A DNA stretch of 64,000 nt from Paenibacillus phytohabitans (GTDB taxonomy: Bacteria; Bacillota; Bacilli; Paenibacillales; Paenibacillaceae): assembly GCF_013141775.1 (NCBI RefSeq), contig NZ_WHOB01000091.1, forward strand, positions 20,679 to 84,678, in the 5' to 3' direction. The position numbers and the translations under genes were made by a program. Shown one piece after another: positions 23,655 through 31,912 of this stretch; the stretch's first letter is position 1; every line of letters starts with the position of its first letter. The notes below the pieces were generated by a model. That model did no database searches. It worked only from the letters and a program-made list of their open reading frames with translations, and was not told the origin of the DNA.

Positions 23655-25004
23655 CTATAAATTATCCGTTGCAGATTTGAATTGTCCTGCCGAAGCTGCT
23701 GTCTGCGCAGTTGCTGAACCAATACCTTCAATGGTTTGAATGAGCACCTTGATCTCTTCCTCTACCGTAACAATTCTCTGGGTACTCGACTGCATGGAGT
23801 CTACAATATCACTGAAGAGCCTGCTAGTCTCGAGAGACTGCTGTTTGCCGCTCTCCGTCAACTCCTGAACCTTGCGAATCTCCCCAACAACCTGCGACGT
23901 AAGGGAGCTGGACTGAAGGGTCAGTTCTCCGATCCGTACCACCGTGTTCTTGGTATCCTCTGCAAGTCTGCTTACCTCCTGCGCTACAACACTGAATCCC
24001 CGTCCGTGGTCTCCCGCCCTTGCAGCCTCGATCGTTGCATTCAATGACAGTATCTTGGTCTGGTCTGCAATATCCTGGACAGCCGCCACAATTTTACGGA
24101 TCTTCTGTGATGAACTGCTCAGTTCATTTACTGAACGCTCCATCTCATTAGTACTCTCATATATAAGATTAATCTGACCCGTAAGGTTGTTAAGCTGTCC
24201 ATGTCCCTCCCTGGCCTTCCCCTGTGACTCCAGAGCGGAGGCGGCAGTGCGCTGGAATGTATTGTTGACTTCATTGCTGCTCGCCACCAGCTGCTCCACA
24301 GCGGCGTTAGTATCTATACTAAGGTCTATCAGTTCTCCGCTGAATTCAGCTATCTTGTGTTTCAATTCGTTCTTAACCAGCAGATACTGTTCTTCCTTTT
24401 CCCTAATGTTCTCCTTCTCATATTCCTCAAGGACCAGCTGCTGTTCCAGATTAAGCAATTTGGTTACGGTCTGGACCAATTTGATCCTCTCGACATCTGT
24501 ATGCGTCTCATTATAAATAGCCGTAATGAACACATTCTGCAGATTCTGAAAAGCGGAGAGATACCATTTAGGCTCCAGGCCAATCCTCTTATGAATATTC
24601 GCAATTTTTAGCCGCTTGGCTATGTACTCCTCATTAACATTACCATCAAAAATCTCGATGATATGCTCACGCAAAGTCTTTTTAAGGCGTTCGATACTGC
24701 TGTGTTCCAGAATAATTGCTTCCAGTTTGTTAACTCCAAGAACCGTATTATAGAATTGATTAGTGATATCGTCGATTCTCTGTTCTACAACCGGTTTCAT
24801 CAAGCGCAGGAGTCTTAAATCCTCCTCAGTTAAATCGATCATTCGCATTTGCTCGTTCAAATCATCATGCCCGTCAAGGGTATGAAACATCTCTGTGGCA
24901 GTGGGTGCAAAGCTCTTGCTGTCCGTTGATGGAGCGGCGGGAGATTCCTCATTGTTATTCTTTGAAGTCAGACCATGCATAAATGAAAAAGGACATTTCC
25001 CCAT
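23655..25004 (-). CDS. hemAT: Globin-coupled methyl-accepting transducer (HemAT type)
   Basis: 449 residues, soluble, no membrane segment. An N-terminal sensor globin spans about residues 50-210; the proximal haem histidine is predicted at His138 in IANIHKRIGLEPKWYL, matching the pattern of B. subtilis HemAT. The C-terminal half is a methyl-accepting signalling domain with the conserved hairpin segment ADQTKILSLNATIEAARAGD and GRGFSVVAQEVSRLAED. Family members bind O2 at the haem and act on CheA to control aerotaxis. The signalling domain seems short, with few heptads after the hairpin, as in HemAT. It has its own promoter and lies beside the FNR gene. Aerotaxis role is inferred from the family. 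Confidence 0.92.
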   Translation of the reverse strand: MGKCPFSFMHGLTSKNNNEESPAAPSTDSKSFAPTATEMFHTLDGHDDLNEQMRMIDLTEEDLRLLRLMKPVVEQRIDDITNQFYNTVLGVNKLEAIILEHSSIERLKKTLREHIIEIFDGNVNEEYIAKRLKIANIHKRIGLEPKWYLSAFQNLQNVFITAIYNETHTDVERIKLVQTVTKLLNLEQQLVLEEYEKENIREKEEQYLLVKNELKHKIAEFSGELIDLSIDTNAAVEQLVASSNEVNNTFQRTAASALESQGKAREGHGQLNNLTGQINLIYESTNEMERSVNELSSSSQKIRKIVAAVQDIADQTKILSLNATIEAARAGDHGRGFSVVAQEVSRLAEDTKNTVVRIGELTLQSSSLTSQVVGEIRKVQELTESGKQQSLETSRLFSDIVDSMQSSTQRIVTVEEEIKVLIQTIEGIGSATAQTAASAGQFKSATDNL

Positions 25005-25054
25005 ACTTCCACGCTCCCTAAAATCCTAATAATTTACATTGTCTATATAGAAAT

Positions 25055-25084
25055 ATTCTACTCTATCGATAGATTAGATGTAAA
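25055..25084 (-). promoter_or_regulatory. Promoter of hemAT with palindrome in the spacer
   Basis: Minus strand TTTACA (25079-25084), 18-base spacer, TAGAAT (25055-25060). The spacer contains the perfect 12-bp palindrome TCTATCGATAGA (25062-25073), well placed for a repressor. No FNR box was found here. Confidence 0.6.
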
Positions 25085-25171
25085 GAATTTTAAGTATTAT
25101 TTTGTAGAATTATGTTGAAAATGATCATATCCAGCACTGTCATTAGTCGTTTTTTGTCGAACAATAGGATT

Positions 25172-25891
25172 TCAATCTCTAATTTCTGCAATCTGAATAA
25201 GAGCTTCCAGCTCAAGAATATTTACGGTTCTTTTATGCATAGCGATAATCTTAAGTGCTTCCAGTTTATTCAGTTTGCGGCTAAGAGTTTCTGCGGTAGT
25301 TCCAATCATGGCTGCTACCTCTTTTTGGGCAGACGGCAAATCTACGGATTGTTCTAAGGCATGTGCAGTCACTGCCGATTCGGCAAGATTCCTTGTATAC
25401 AGGTATACCAACAGTCTTGCCAGTCTCTTCTCAACCTCAAACATGTGCAAAGCCCCTGCAGCCTCCTCGGCCTGATGCAGCTGCTCGCTAACAGACATCA
25501 GGAAGCTAAAGGCAAGCCCTGCATTCTGCTCCAGCAAGGGAATAAAGTCTTTGCGATGCATCCGGCATACCTCTCCGCTCTCAATCACCTCTGCCGTTAC
25601 ATCATTATTTTTATTATGGAGCAAGGCAAACTGGCCGAAATAATCTCCCGGAAAAAGAAAACGGACAATATGCTGCTTTCCATCCTTACTGTTCTGAGTC
25701 AGCTTAATGAGACCGCTCTTTACTACAAACAATGCTTCAGACGGCTCCCCTTCTCGGCACACTTGACTTCCTTTTTTATAGTTATGGGTCTCTGTAATCG
25801 ATTCGATCATCACTAATTCCTCATCAGACAAGCTCCGAAACACGGGAACCTGACGTACACAGGCATGCGAATTGCAGGTAGTACAGCTCAT
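25172..25891 (-). CDS. fnr: FNR-type oxygen-sensing regulator (Crp/Fnr family)
   Basis: 239 residues. Cys3, Cys6 and Cys11 form an N-terminal CX2CX4C cluster and Cys109 (SGEVCRM) aligns with the fourth ligand of E. coli FNR, so a [4Fe-4S] oxygen sensor is predicted. A cyclic-nucleotide-type beta barrel follows (about 18-130), then the dimer helix and a helix-turn-helix with Glu201, Ser204 and Arg205 (AETLSRKL) spaced as in E. coli FNR, which reads TTGAT-N4-ATCAA. Exactly such a site lies in the divergent intergenic region. B. subtilis Fnr instead has its cysteines at the C-terminus, so this is the E. coli-like arrangement. The additional Cys45 has no assigned role. Confidence 0.92.
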   Translation of the reverse strand: MSCTTCNSHACVRQVPVFRSLSDEELVMIESITETHNYKKGSQVCREGEPSEALFVVKSGLIKLTQNSKDGKQHIVRFLFPGDYFGQFALLHNKNNDVTAEVIESGEVCRMHRKDFIPLLEQNAGLAFSFLMSVSEQLHQAEEAAGALHMFEVEKRLARLLVYLYTRNLAESAVTAHALEQSVDLPSAQKEVAAMIGTTAETLSRKLNKLEALKIIAMHKRTVNILELEALIQIAEIRD

Positions 25892-25978
25892 GATCCTTCA
25901 CCCTTCCTTATAGCTGACTCTAACATATCAAGATTCCGGATTCCGGCGGGTGACTGGAAACACATAATTCTCAAAAAC

Positions 25979-26020
25979 TTGATCTGCATCAAGGATTCTT
26001 CACCGACTTATCCTTACAAT
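25979..26020 (+). promoter_or_regulatory. Class II FNR-dependent promoter of the V4R-cupin operon
   Basis: A perfect FNR box TTGATCTGCATCAA at 25979-25992 is followed after 22 bases by the -10 box TACAAT (26015-26020); there is no good -35. With transcription starting near 26027 the centre of the box is at about -41.5, the standard class II activator position. The same box could also affect the divergent fnr gene. Sequence is direct; activation by FNR is inferred. Confidence 0.85.
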
Positions 26021-26053
26021 AGAATCATAGAGAGAGTAAAGGAGTTGTAATAA

Positions 26054-26503
26054 TTGCTGCAATATTCATTTGAGGATATGCGTCAGATTGATAGGAGTAC
26101 CCTTGGTAATACGGTGCCCCTTGAGTTATTTCGTACCATACGTCTGATTGGACTCAACCAGGGGCTTCCTCTGGGAGGAAAAGGGACTACGCTTACCATT
26201 GGCAGAAAGATTGGTGAAAGTCTGCCTGTCAGCTCTGTTGAGGATCTTCTGCGAATGTTTGAGGAGCTCAAAATTGGTATTCCGCGGATTGTTCATTCGG
26301 ATGAACGAAGGATCAATATTGCTGTGGAGGACTGCTTTTGCAAAGGGCTGCCTTCACTTGAAGATGAAAAAATGGTATGTGATTTAGAGGGAGCGATTCT
26401 TGAAGGGGCACTCGGCAAGATTCTCGGCCGTAAGGTCTCTGTTAAAGAGATTAAATGCAACGTTACCGGTCATGAGCACTGCGAATACGAAGTAAAGCTT
26501 TAA
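26054..26503 (+). CDS. V4R-domain protein, FNR-controlled
   Basis: 149 residues, starting at TTG 26054 with AAAGGAG nine bases upstream. The C-terminal part has the V4R (4-vinyl reductase) pattern: VEDCFCKGLP at 91-100, a helix AILEGALGKILGRKV, and IKCNVTGHEHCEYEV with Cys135, His140, His142 and Cys143. Five cysteines and three histidines (Cys94, 96, 109, 135, 143) suggest metal, haem or ligand binding. V4R domains occur in regulators and in small stand-alone sensors; no specific function is known for this type. The FNR promoter means it is made when oxygen is low. Followed by the cupin gene after 52 bases. Confidence 0.78.
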   Translation: MLQYSFEDMRQIDRSTLGNTVPLELFRTIRLIGLNQGLPLGGKGTTLTIGRKIGESLPVSSVEDLLRMFEELKIGIPRIVHSDERRINIAVEDCFCKGLPSLEDEKMVCDLEGAILEGALGKILGRKVSVKEIKCNVTGHEHCEYEVKL

Positions 26504-26555
26504 TGGATGAGATCGAGATGGATAAATTAATAATTATGAAAGCAGGGATTATCTA

Positions 26556-26897
26556 ATGGAAAAGAAAAGTTTAGTTGACGTGCTGCAGTTTCAGGAGGAA
26601 CGTTTTACAAAGAAAATCCTCTTCCAGCAAGGTGAAAGTGTTGTATTTGTGCTTAATTTCATGCCGGGTCAAAAGCTGCCTGTTCATAAGCATCCTGGAG
26701 CGGATGTATATATCCTTGCTTTAAAAGGAGATGGAACCATTCATGTAAATGAAGCGGAGCAGCCTCTTATTGAAGGAGAGACCATCTATATCACCGGCGA
26801 TGAATCTTTTGCCTACACTAATAACAGCTCTTCCCCTTCCAGTCTGCATGTCGTTCTGTCCAAGCTGCCAAGTCCGGCCTATGCCAAAGAAATCTAA
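26556..26897 (+). CDS. Single-domain cupin, FNR-controlled
   Basis: 113 residues. The first cupin motif is MPGQKLPVHKHPGADVYILALKGDG, with His51 and His53 region and Asp replacing the usual Glu; the second motif (EGETIYITGDESFAYTNN) lacks the usual histidine, which is Phe. The metal site is therefore altered or incomplete, so the protein may be a binding rather than catalytic cupin. No strong ribosome binding site (GCAGGGA only). It shares the FNR promoter with the V4R gene and ends at a strong hairpin. Substrate unknown. Confidence 0.75.
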   Translation: MEKKSLVDVLQFQEERFTKKILFQQGESVVFVLNFMPGQKLPVHKHPGADVYILALKGDGTIHVNEAEQPLIEGETIYITGDESFAYTNNSSSPSSLHVVLSKLPSPAYAKEI

Positions 26898-26919
26898 ACC
26901 ATACTGCCAGCAATTAAAA

Positions 26920-26948
26920 CAGGGCCCCTTCATAATGAAGGGGCCCTG
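26920..26948. terminator. Bidirectional terminator between cupin gene and tuf
   Basis: CAGGGCCCCTTCAT-A-ATGAAGGGGCCCTG, a perfect 14-bp inverted repeat. On the minus strand it is followed by TTTT and serves tuf; on the plus strand the T-run is weak. Confidence 0.8.
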
Positions 26949-26986
26949 ACTTATATTCCGGATCTATCCTAACGGATAGAGACGAA

Positions 26987-28177
26987 TTATTTCTGGATGG
27001 AAGCTACGGAACCGGCACCAACTGTACGTCCGCCTTCGCGAATGGAGAATTTAGTACCTTCTTCAATAGCGATTGGGGAGATCAGGGAAACAGTTACAGT
27101 GATGTTGTCACCAGGCATAACCATTTCAGTACCTTCTGGCAGGTTGATGATGCCAGTTACGTCAGTTGTACGGAAGTAGAACTGTGGACGGTAACCAGTG
27201 AAGAATGGTTTGTGACGTCCGCCTTCTTCTTTAGTCAGAACGTAGATTTGAGCTGTAAATTCAGTATGTGGCTTAACGGAGTTCGGTTTAGCCAATACTT
27301 GACCACGCTCGATCATGTTACGGTCAACACCACGCAGCAATGCGCCGATGTTGTCGCCTGCTTGAGCGGAATCGAGCAATTTACGGAACATTTCAACGCC
27401 TGTTACTACGGATTTCTTAGTTTCTTCGTGAATACCAACGATTTCGATTTCTTCTCCGACTTTAACTGTTCCGCGTTCTACGCGACCAGTTGCCACAGTA
27501 CCGCGGCCAGTGATGGAGAATACATCTTCGACAGGCATCAAGAATGGTTTGTCAGTCTGACGTTCTGGAAGCGGGATGTACGTGTCGATCGTTTCGAACA
27601 TTTCAACGATCTTCTGTGCATATTCGCCTTCAGGATTCTGCAGAGCTTCACGAGCAGATCCACGGATGATTGGAGTATCATCGCCTGGGAAGTCGTATTC
27701 GCTCAGCAAGTCGCGAACTTCCATTTCAACCAGTTCAAGCAACTCTTCGTCCTCAACCATGTCGCATTTGTTCAAGAATACAACGATGTAAGGAACGCCT
27801 ACTTGACGGGAGAGCAGGATGTGTTCACGAGTCTGTGGCATAGGGCCATCAGCTGCGGATACAACCAGGATAGCTCCGTCCATTTGCGCTGCGCCAGTGA
27901 TCATGTTTTTAACATAGTCGGCGTGTCCAGGGCAGTCTACGTGAGCGTAGTGACGGTTAGGAGTTTCATATTCAACGTGAGCAGTGGAGATTGTGATACC
28001 ACGTTCGCGTTCTTCAGGAGCCTTATCGATTTGGTCGAATGCTACAGCAGCGCCACCGTATTTTTTGGACAATACAGTAGTGATTGCAGCAGTCAGAGTT
28101 GTTTTACCATGGTCGACGTGACCAATAGTACCAATGTTAACGTGCGGTTTGTTACGTTCAAACTTTACCTTTGCCAT
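26987..28177 (-). CDS. tuf: Elongation factor Tu
   Basis: 396 residues. GTPase motifs GHVDHGKTT (18-26), DCPGHADYV and NKCDMVED; then the two beta-barrel domains ending EGGRTVGAGSVASIQK. EF-Tu brings aminoacyl-tRNA to the ribosome. ATG 28177 after AAGGAGGAAC. Last gene of the str operon; a long 109-base gap with an inverted repeat separates it from fusA. Confidence 0.99.
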   Translation of the reverse strand: MAKVKFERNKPHVNIGTIGHVDHGKTTLTAAITTVLSKKYGGAAVAFDQIDKAPEERERGITISTAHVEYETPNRHYAHVDCPGHADYVKNMITGAAQMDGAILVVSAADGPMPQTREHILLSRQVGVPYIVVFLNKCDMVEDEELLELVEMEVRDLLSEYDFPGDDTPIIRGSAREALQNPEGEYAQKIVEMFETIDTYIPLPERQTDKPFLMPVEDVFSITGRGTVATGRVERGTVKVGEEIEIVGIHEETKKSVVTGVEMFRKLLDSAQAGDNIGALLRGVDRNMIERGQVLAKPNSVKPHTEFTAQIYVLTKEEGGRHKPFFTGYRPQFYFRTTDVTGIINLPEGTEMVMPGDNITVTVSLISPIAIEEGTKFSIREGGRTVGAGSVASIQK

Positions 28178-28217
28178 TTGAACAGTTCCTCCTTAATGTG
28201 GGGTTCCTTATATTTGA

Positions 28218-28270
28218 GCCGTCCGTCTACATGCAATTCTTAGATGCCTTATGTGATATACCCGGACGGC
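28218..28270 (-). repeat. Inverted repeat between fusA and tuf
   Basis: GCCGTCCG (28218-28225) and CGGACGGC (28263-28270) are perfect complements across a 37-base loop. There is no T-run. It may fold in the fusA-tuf mRNA as a processing or regulatory structure. Confidence 0.45.
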
Positions 28271-28286
28271 AAGTTAAAAATCGGTA

Positions 28287-30365
28287 TTATTCTCCGCCTT
28301 TATTCTTGGCTGCGATTTCTTCTGCAATACTTCTAGGAACTTCTTCATAGTGAGAAAGCTCCATTGAGAATACGCCGCGCCCTTGAGTACCGGAACGAAG
28401 TGTTGTAGAGTAACCGAACATTTCGGAAAGAGGCACCTTAGACCGAATAATTTGAGCTCCACCACGGGAATCCATACCTTCGATCTTACCGCGACGGGAA
28501 CTAAGCATCCCCATAACATCACCCATGTATTCCTCAGGAACAGTTACTTCCACTTTCATGATTGGCTCAAGCAGGACAGGTTTACACTTGTCTTTTGCAG
28601 CCTTAAGTGCCAATGATCCAGCAACTTTAAACGCCATTTCATTGGAGTCAACATCATGATATGAACCATCTACGATAGTAGCTTTAACATCAACAAGCGG
28701 GAAGCCTGCGATGACACCATTTTTCATAGCTTCTTCAATACCCGCAAGTGCAGGAGCGACATATTCTCTAGGTACAGAACCGCCGACTACTTTACTTTCG
28801 AATTGGTTGCCAGTACCAGCCTCGAGAGGTTCGAATTCAACCCATACGTGACCGTATTGACCACGTCCGCCTGATTGACGAACGAATTTACCTTCGACAC
28901 GAGCAGGCGCCTTGAATGTTTCACGATAAGCAACCTGTGGTTTACCAACGTTAGTTTCAACGTGGAATTCACGGCGCATACGATCAATAATAATATCCAA
29001 GTGAAGTTCGCCCATGCCTGCCAGGATAGTTTGGCCAGTTTCTTCATCAGTATGAGCACGAAGAGTTGGATCTTCTTCGGTCAACTTACCGAGAGCAACG
29101 CCCAATTTATCTTGGTCAGCTTTGGTTTTTGGTTCTACTGCGATTTCGATAACCGGATCAGGGAAGTTCATTGATTCCAAAATAATTGGATTCTTCTCAT
29201 CACAGAGAGTATCGCCCGTGCTTGTATCTTTCAATCCTACAGCTGCAGCGATATCACCAGAGTACACAATGGAAATCTCTTGGCGGCTGTTCGCATGCAT
29301 TTGTAGAATACGTCCGATACGCTCACGTTTGTTCTTAGTAGCATTGACTACGTACGACCCGGACTCCAGAACACCGGAGTAAACACGGAAGAACGTAAGC
29401 TTACCAACATAAGGGTCTGTCATGATTTTAAATGCCAAAGCTGAGAATGGCTCTTCATCCGAAGAATGGCGAACCCCTTCAGTTCCATCATCATGATGAC
29501 CCACAATAGCTGGAACATCAAGAGGTGATGGCAAGTAATCAACAACAGCGTCCAACATAAGCTGAACCCCTTTGTTACGGTAAGAGGATCCGACAATTAC
29601 AGGGAAAATCTTAACTTCACATACGCCTTTGCGCAATGTAGCCTTGATTTCCGCGACTGTAATTTCTTCACCTTCAAGGTACTTCATAGTCAGATCTTCG
29701 TCAAGTTCTGCAACCTTCTCGATCAGCTCAAGACGCAGTGCTTCAACTTGTTCCAAATATTCAGCAGGAATATCTGTTATTTCAATGTTTTGCCCCAATT
29801 CGTCCTTGAACATATGAGCTTTTTGCTCAATCAGGTCAATAATCCCAATGAAGTCGTTCTCTGCGCCGATTGGCAATTGAATAGCAACTGCATTCGCCAT
29901 TAAACGCTCACGCATAGACTGAATTACATTAAGAAAATCAGCGCCGATGATATCCATTTTGTTGACATAGGCGATCCGCGGAACACTATAACGGTCAGCC
30001 TGTCTCCAAACAGTCTCGGACTGAGGTTCAACACCTTCTTTGGCGCTAAAAACGCCTACTGCCCCATCCAATACACGCAAGGAACGTTCAACTTCAACGG
30101 TGAAGTCAACGTGTCCTGGGGTATCAATGATATTTACGCGGTTACCCTTCCAAGCAGCGGTGGTAGCAGCGGAAGTAATGGTAATTCCGCGCTCCTGTTC
30201 TTGCTCCATCCAGTCCATTGTAGCAGCACCTTCGTGAACTTCACCGATTTTGTGCGTACGGCCTGAATAGAAAAGAATCCGCTCAGTGGTAGTAGTTTTA
30301 CCAGCATCAATATGTGCCATGATCCCGATATTACGTGTATTTTTTAAGGAGAACTCTCTTGCCAT
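28287..30365 (-). CDS. fusA: Elongation factor G
   Basis: 692 residues. GTPase motifs AHIDAGKTTTTER (17-29), DTPGHVDFT and YVNKMDIIGADF; domain IV and V motifs include GRGQYGHVWVEF and YSTTLRSGTQGRGVFSMELS. It drives translocation and, with RRF, ribosome recycling. ATG 30365 after AAAGGAGATCCATTTC. Confidence 0.99.
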   Translation of the reverse strand: MAREFSLKNTRNIGIMAHIDAGKTTTTERILFYSGRTHKIGEVHEGAATMDWMEQEQERGITITSAATTAAWKGNRVNIIDTPGHVDFTVEVERSLRVLDGAVGVFSAKEGVEPQSETVWRQADRYSVPRIAYVNKMDIIGADFLNVIQSMRERLMANAVAIQLPIGAENDFIGIIDLIEQKAHMFKDELGQNIEITDIPAEYLEQVEALRLELIEKVAELDEDLTMKYLEGEEITVAEIKATLRKGVCEVKIFPVIVGSSYRNKGVQLMLDAVVDYLPSPLDVPAIVGHHDDGTEGVRHSSDEEPFSALAFKIMTDPYVGKLTFFRVYSGVLESGSYVVNATKNKRERIGRILQMHANSRQEISIVYSGDIAAAVGLKDTSTGDTLCDEKNPIILESMNFPDPVIEIAVEPKTKADQDKLGVALGKLTEEDPTLRAHTDEETGQTILAGMGELHLDIIIDRMRREFHVETNVGKPQVAYRETFKAPARVEGKFVRQSGGRGQYGHVWVEFEPLEAGTGNQFESKVVGGSVPREYVAPALAGIEEAMKNGVIAGFPLVDVKATIVDGSYHDVDSNEMAFKVAGSLALKAAKDKCKPVLLEPIMKVEVTVPEEYMGDVMGMLSSRRGKIEGMDSRGGAQIIRSKVPLSEMFGYSTTLRSGTQGRGVFSMELSHYEEVPRSIAEEIAAKNKGGE

Positions 30366-30412
30366 GAAATGGATCTCCTTTCAAAATAGAAGTTATTTGA
30401 ACGGCTATAATC

Positions 30413-30883
30413 CTACCAGCGGTAGTGAGCAAACGCTTTGTTCGCTTCAGCCATTTTGTGCGTGTCTTCACGTTTCTTAACGGAAGCGCCTGTGTTGTTG
30501 GAAGCATCGATGATCTCAGCCGCCAAACGCTCTTCCATAGTCTTCTCACCGCGGTTGCGTGAGTAGTTTACAAGCCAACGTAATCCCAAAGCAGTACGTC
30601 TTTCAGGTTTAACCTCGATAGGTACTTGGTAGTTAGCACCGCCGACACGACGAGCTTTAACTTCCAATACAGGCATGATGTTCTTAATGGCAGCTTCAAA
30701 AACTTCCATCGGTTCTTTACCTGTCCGTTCTTGAATCAACTTGAATGAATTGTACAAAATGCTTTGAGCGACACCTCTTTTACCACCCAGCATAATACGG
30801 TTGATCAAACGAGTAACCAACTTGCTATTATACAATGGATCTGGCAATACATCTCTCTTAGTAACTGGACCTTTGCGTGGCAT
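30413..30883 (-). CDS. rpsG: 30S ribosomal protein S7
   Basis: 156 residues. MPRKGPVTKRDVLPDPLYNS and GGANYQVPIEVKPERRTALG are conserved. S7 starts assembly of the 30S head and lies at the mRNA exit. In E. coli it represses the str operon. GAAAGGGGGATATCC precedes ATG. Confidence 0.98.
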   Translation of the reverse strand: MPRKGPVTKRDVLPDPLYNSKLVTRLINRIMLGGKRGVAQSILYNSFKLIQERTGKEPMEVFEAAIKNIMPVLEVKARRVGGANYQVPIEVKPERRTALGLRWLVNYSRNRGEKTMEERLAAEIIDASNNTGASVKKREDTHKMAEANKAFAHYRW

Positions 30884-30928
30884 GGATATCCCCCTTTCTT
30901 AAATGGTTATTATTCGGATATGCTTGTC

Positions 30929-31348
30929 TTATTTCTTAACCTTAGGACGCTTCGCACCATATTTGGAGCGAGCTTGCATCCGGTTAGCAACACCTGCAGT
31001 ATCAAGTGCACCACGAACGATGTGGTAACGAACTCCTGCAAGGTCCTTAACTTTACCTCCGCGCAGCAATACTACACTGTGCTCTTGAAGGTTGTGTCCG
31101 ATACCCGGAATGTAAGCAGTCACCTCAAGACGGTTCGTCAAACGAACACGGGCATACTTACGAAGTGCTGAGTTTGGTTTACGTGGAGTCATTGTGCCTA
31201 CACGAGTGCACACACCGCGTTTCTGCGGGGCGCTCAAATTTGTAGCCTCACGCTTGAGGGCGTTGAACCCTTTTTGAAGAGCGGGAGATTTGGATTTTTC
31301 GATTTTGGCTTGACGGCCTTTACGAACCAGTTGATTAATAGTTGGCAT
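30929..31348 (-). CDS. rpsL: 30S ribosomal protein S12
   Basis: 139 residues from ATG 31348 (MPTINQLVRKGRQAKIEKSK), with GGGGGTGG upstream. The streptomycin loops are visible: TMTPRKPNSALRK with the wild-type lysine (corresponding to Lys56 in Bacillus, E. coli Lys42), and VVLLRGGKVKDLAGVRYH with Lys (E. coli Lys87). So no classical streptomycin-resistance substitution is present. Confidence 0.98.
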   Translation of the reverse strand: MPTINQLVRKGRQAKIEKSKSPALQKGFNALKREATNLSAPQKRGVCTRVGTMTPRKPNSALRKYARVRLTNRLEVTAYIPGIGHNLQEHSVVLLRGGKVKDLAGVRYHIVRGALDTAGVANRMQARSKYGAKRPKVKK

Positions 31349-31482
31349 GTTGTGCCACCCCCTTCCTGAAATGATAGTCAATTTACAAACATTAAGTCCA
31401 CAGACCCAGGTGGTTCATAAAAAGACAAATGAAAAGTCCTTGCTGCCGAAGTGTACCCCGGTACAAAAACGTTCTCTTGTTG

Positions 31483-31734
31483 CTATTGTTTTAAGACGGC
31501 TGCCATAGCAGCACCAACTTCTATACCGCAGGCCTTGCCCAAATTCAGCATGGTGTCCACATATGTGACCTTCACACCTTGTTTGCCGCAAAGCATAACA
31601 ATTCTGGAAGTAAGCCGTTGATCTCCGTCCTCCGCCACATAGACTTCTGCGGCTTGGCCCAACTCCACCGCCTTGACGGTTTGTTTGGAACCGATCTTGA
31701 CCTGAGCATCCTGTAACCCTCTATCATCAGTCAT
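31483..31734 (-). CDS. ybxF: L7Ae-family kink-turn RNA-binding protein
   Basis: 83 residues from ATG 31734 (MTDDRGLQDAQVKIGSKQTV), with GGAGG ten bases upstream; earlier starts lie within the ribosome binding site. AEVYVAEDGDQRLTSRIVML and YVDTMLNLGKACGIEVGAAM fit the YbxF/L7Ae fold. YbxF of B. subtilis binds kink-turns and is ribosome-associated. It is the first gene of the str operon and follows the promoter at 31790-31818. Confidence 0.93.
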   Translation of the reverse strand: MTDDRGLQDAQVKIGSKQTVKAVELGQAAEVYVAEDGDQRLTSRIVMLCGKQGVKVTYVDTMLNLGKACGIEVGAAMAAVLKQ

Positions 31735-31789
31735 GAAAAACATTACCTCCACTGAACAAGAATGACAAGGCTACTCACGCACCTTAGAC

Positions 31790-31818
31790 ATATTAGCATC
31801 CTCAGCACACGATGTCAA
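31790..31818 (-). promoter_or_regulatory. Promoter of the ybxF-rpsL-rpsG-fusA-tuf operon
   Basis: Minus strand TTGACA (31813-31818), 17-base spacer, TAATAT (31790-31795): nearly consensus. It lies just downstream of the rpoC terminator. Confidence 0.88.
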
Positions 31819-31859
31819 GAAAAACAGCAATAATTTTATTAATATTCATAACAGACAGC

Positions 31860-31888
31860 CGCGTCACGCAAGGTTATCACGTGACGCG
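31860..31888 (-). terminator. Hairpin terminator after rpoC
   Basis: CGCGTCACG and CGTGACGCG form a 9-bp stem with an 11-base loop. T content after it is low, so it may be a weak terminator or partial attenuator. Confidence 0.6.
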
Positions 31889-31912
31889 AATGCTGAATGC
31901 GATGATTATTTA

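Noticed and set aside
27212..28243. Plus-strand ORF of 343 codons
   Set aside because: Antisense to tuf; strong codon bias produces open antisense frames.
31860..31888. CACGTG-containing palindrome resembling a parS site
   Set aside because: The flanks do not match TGTTNCACGTGAAACA; it fits better as the hairpin after rpoC.
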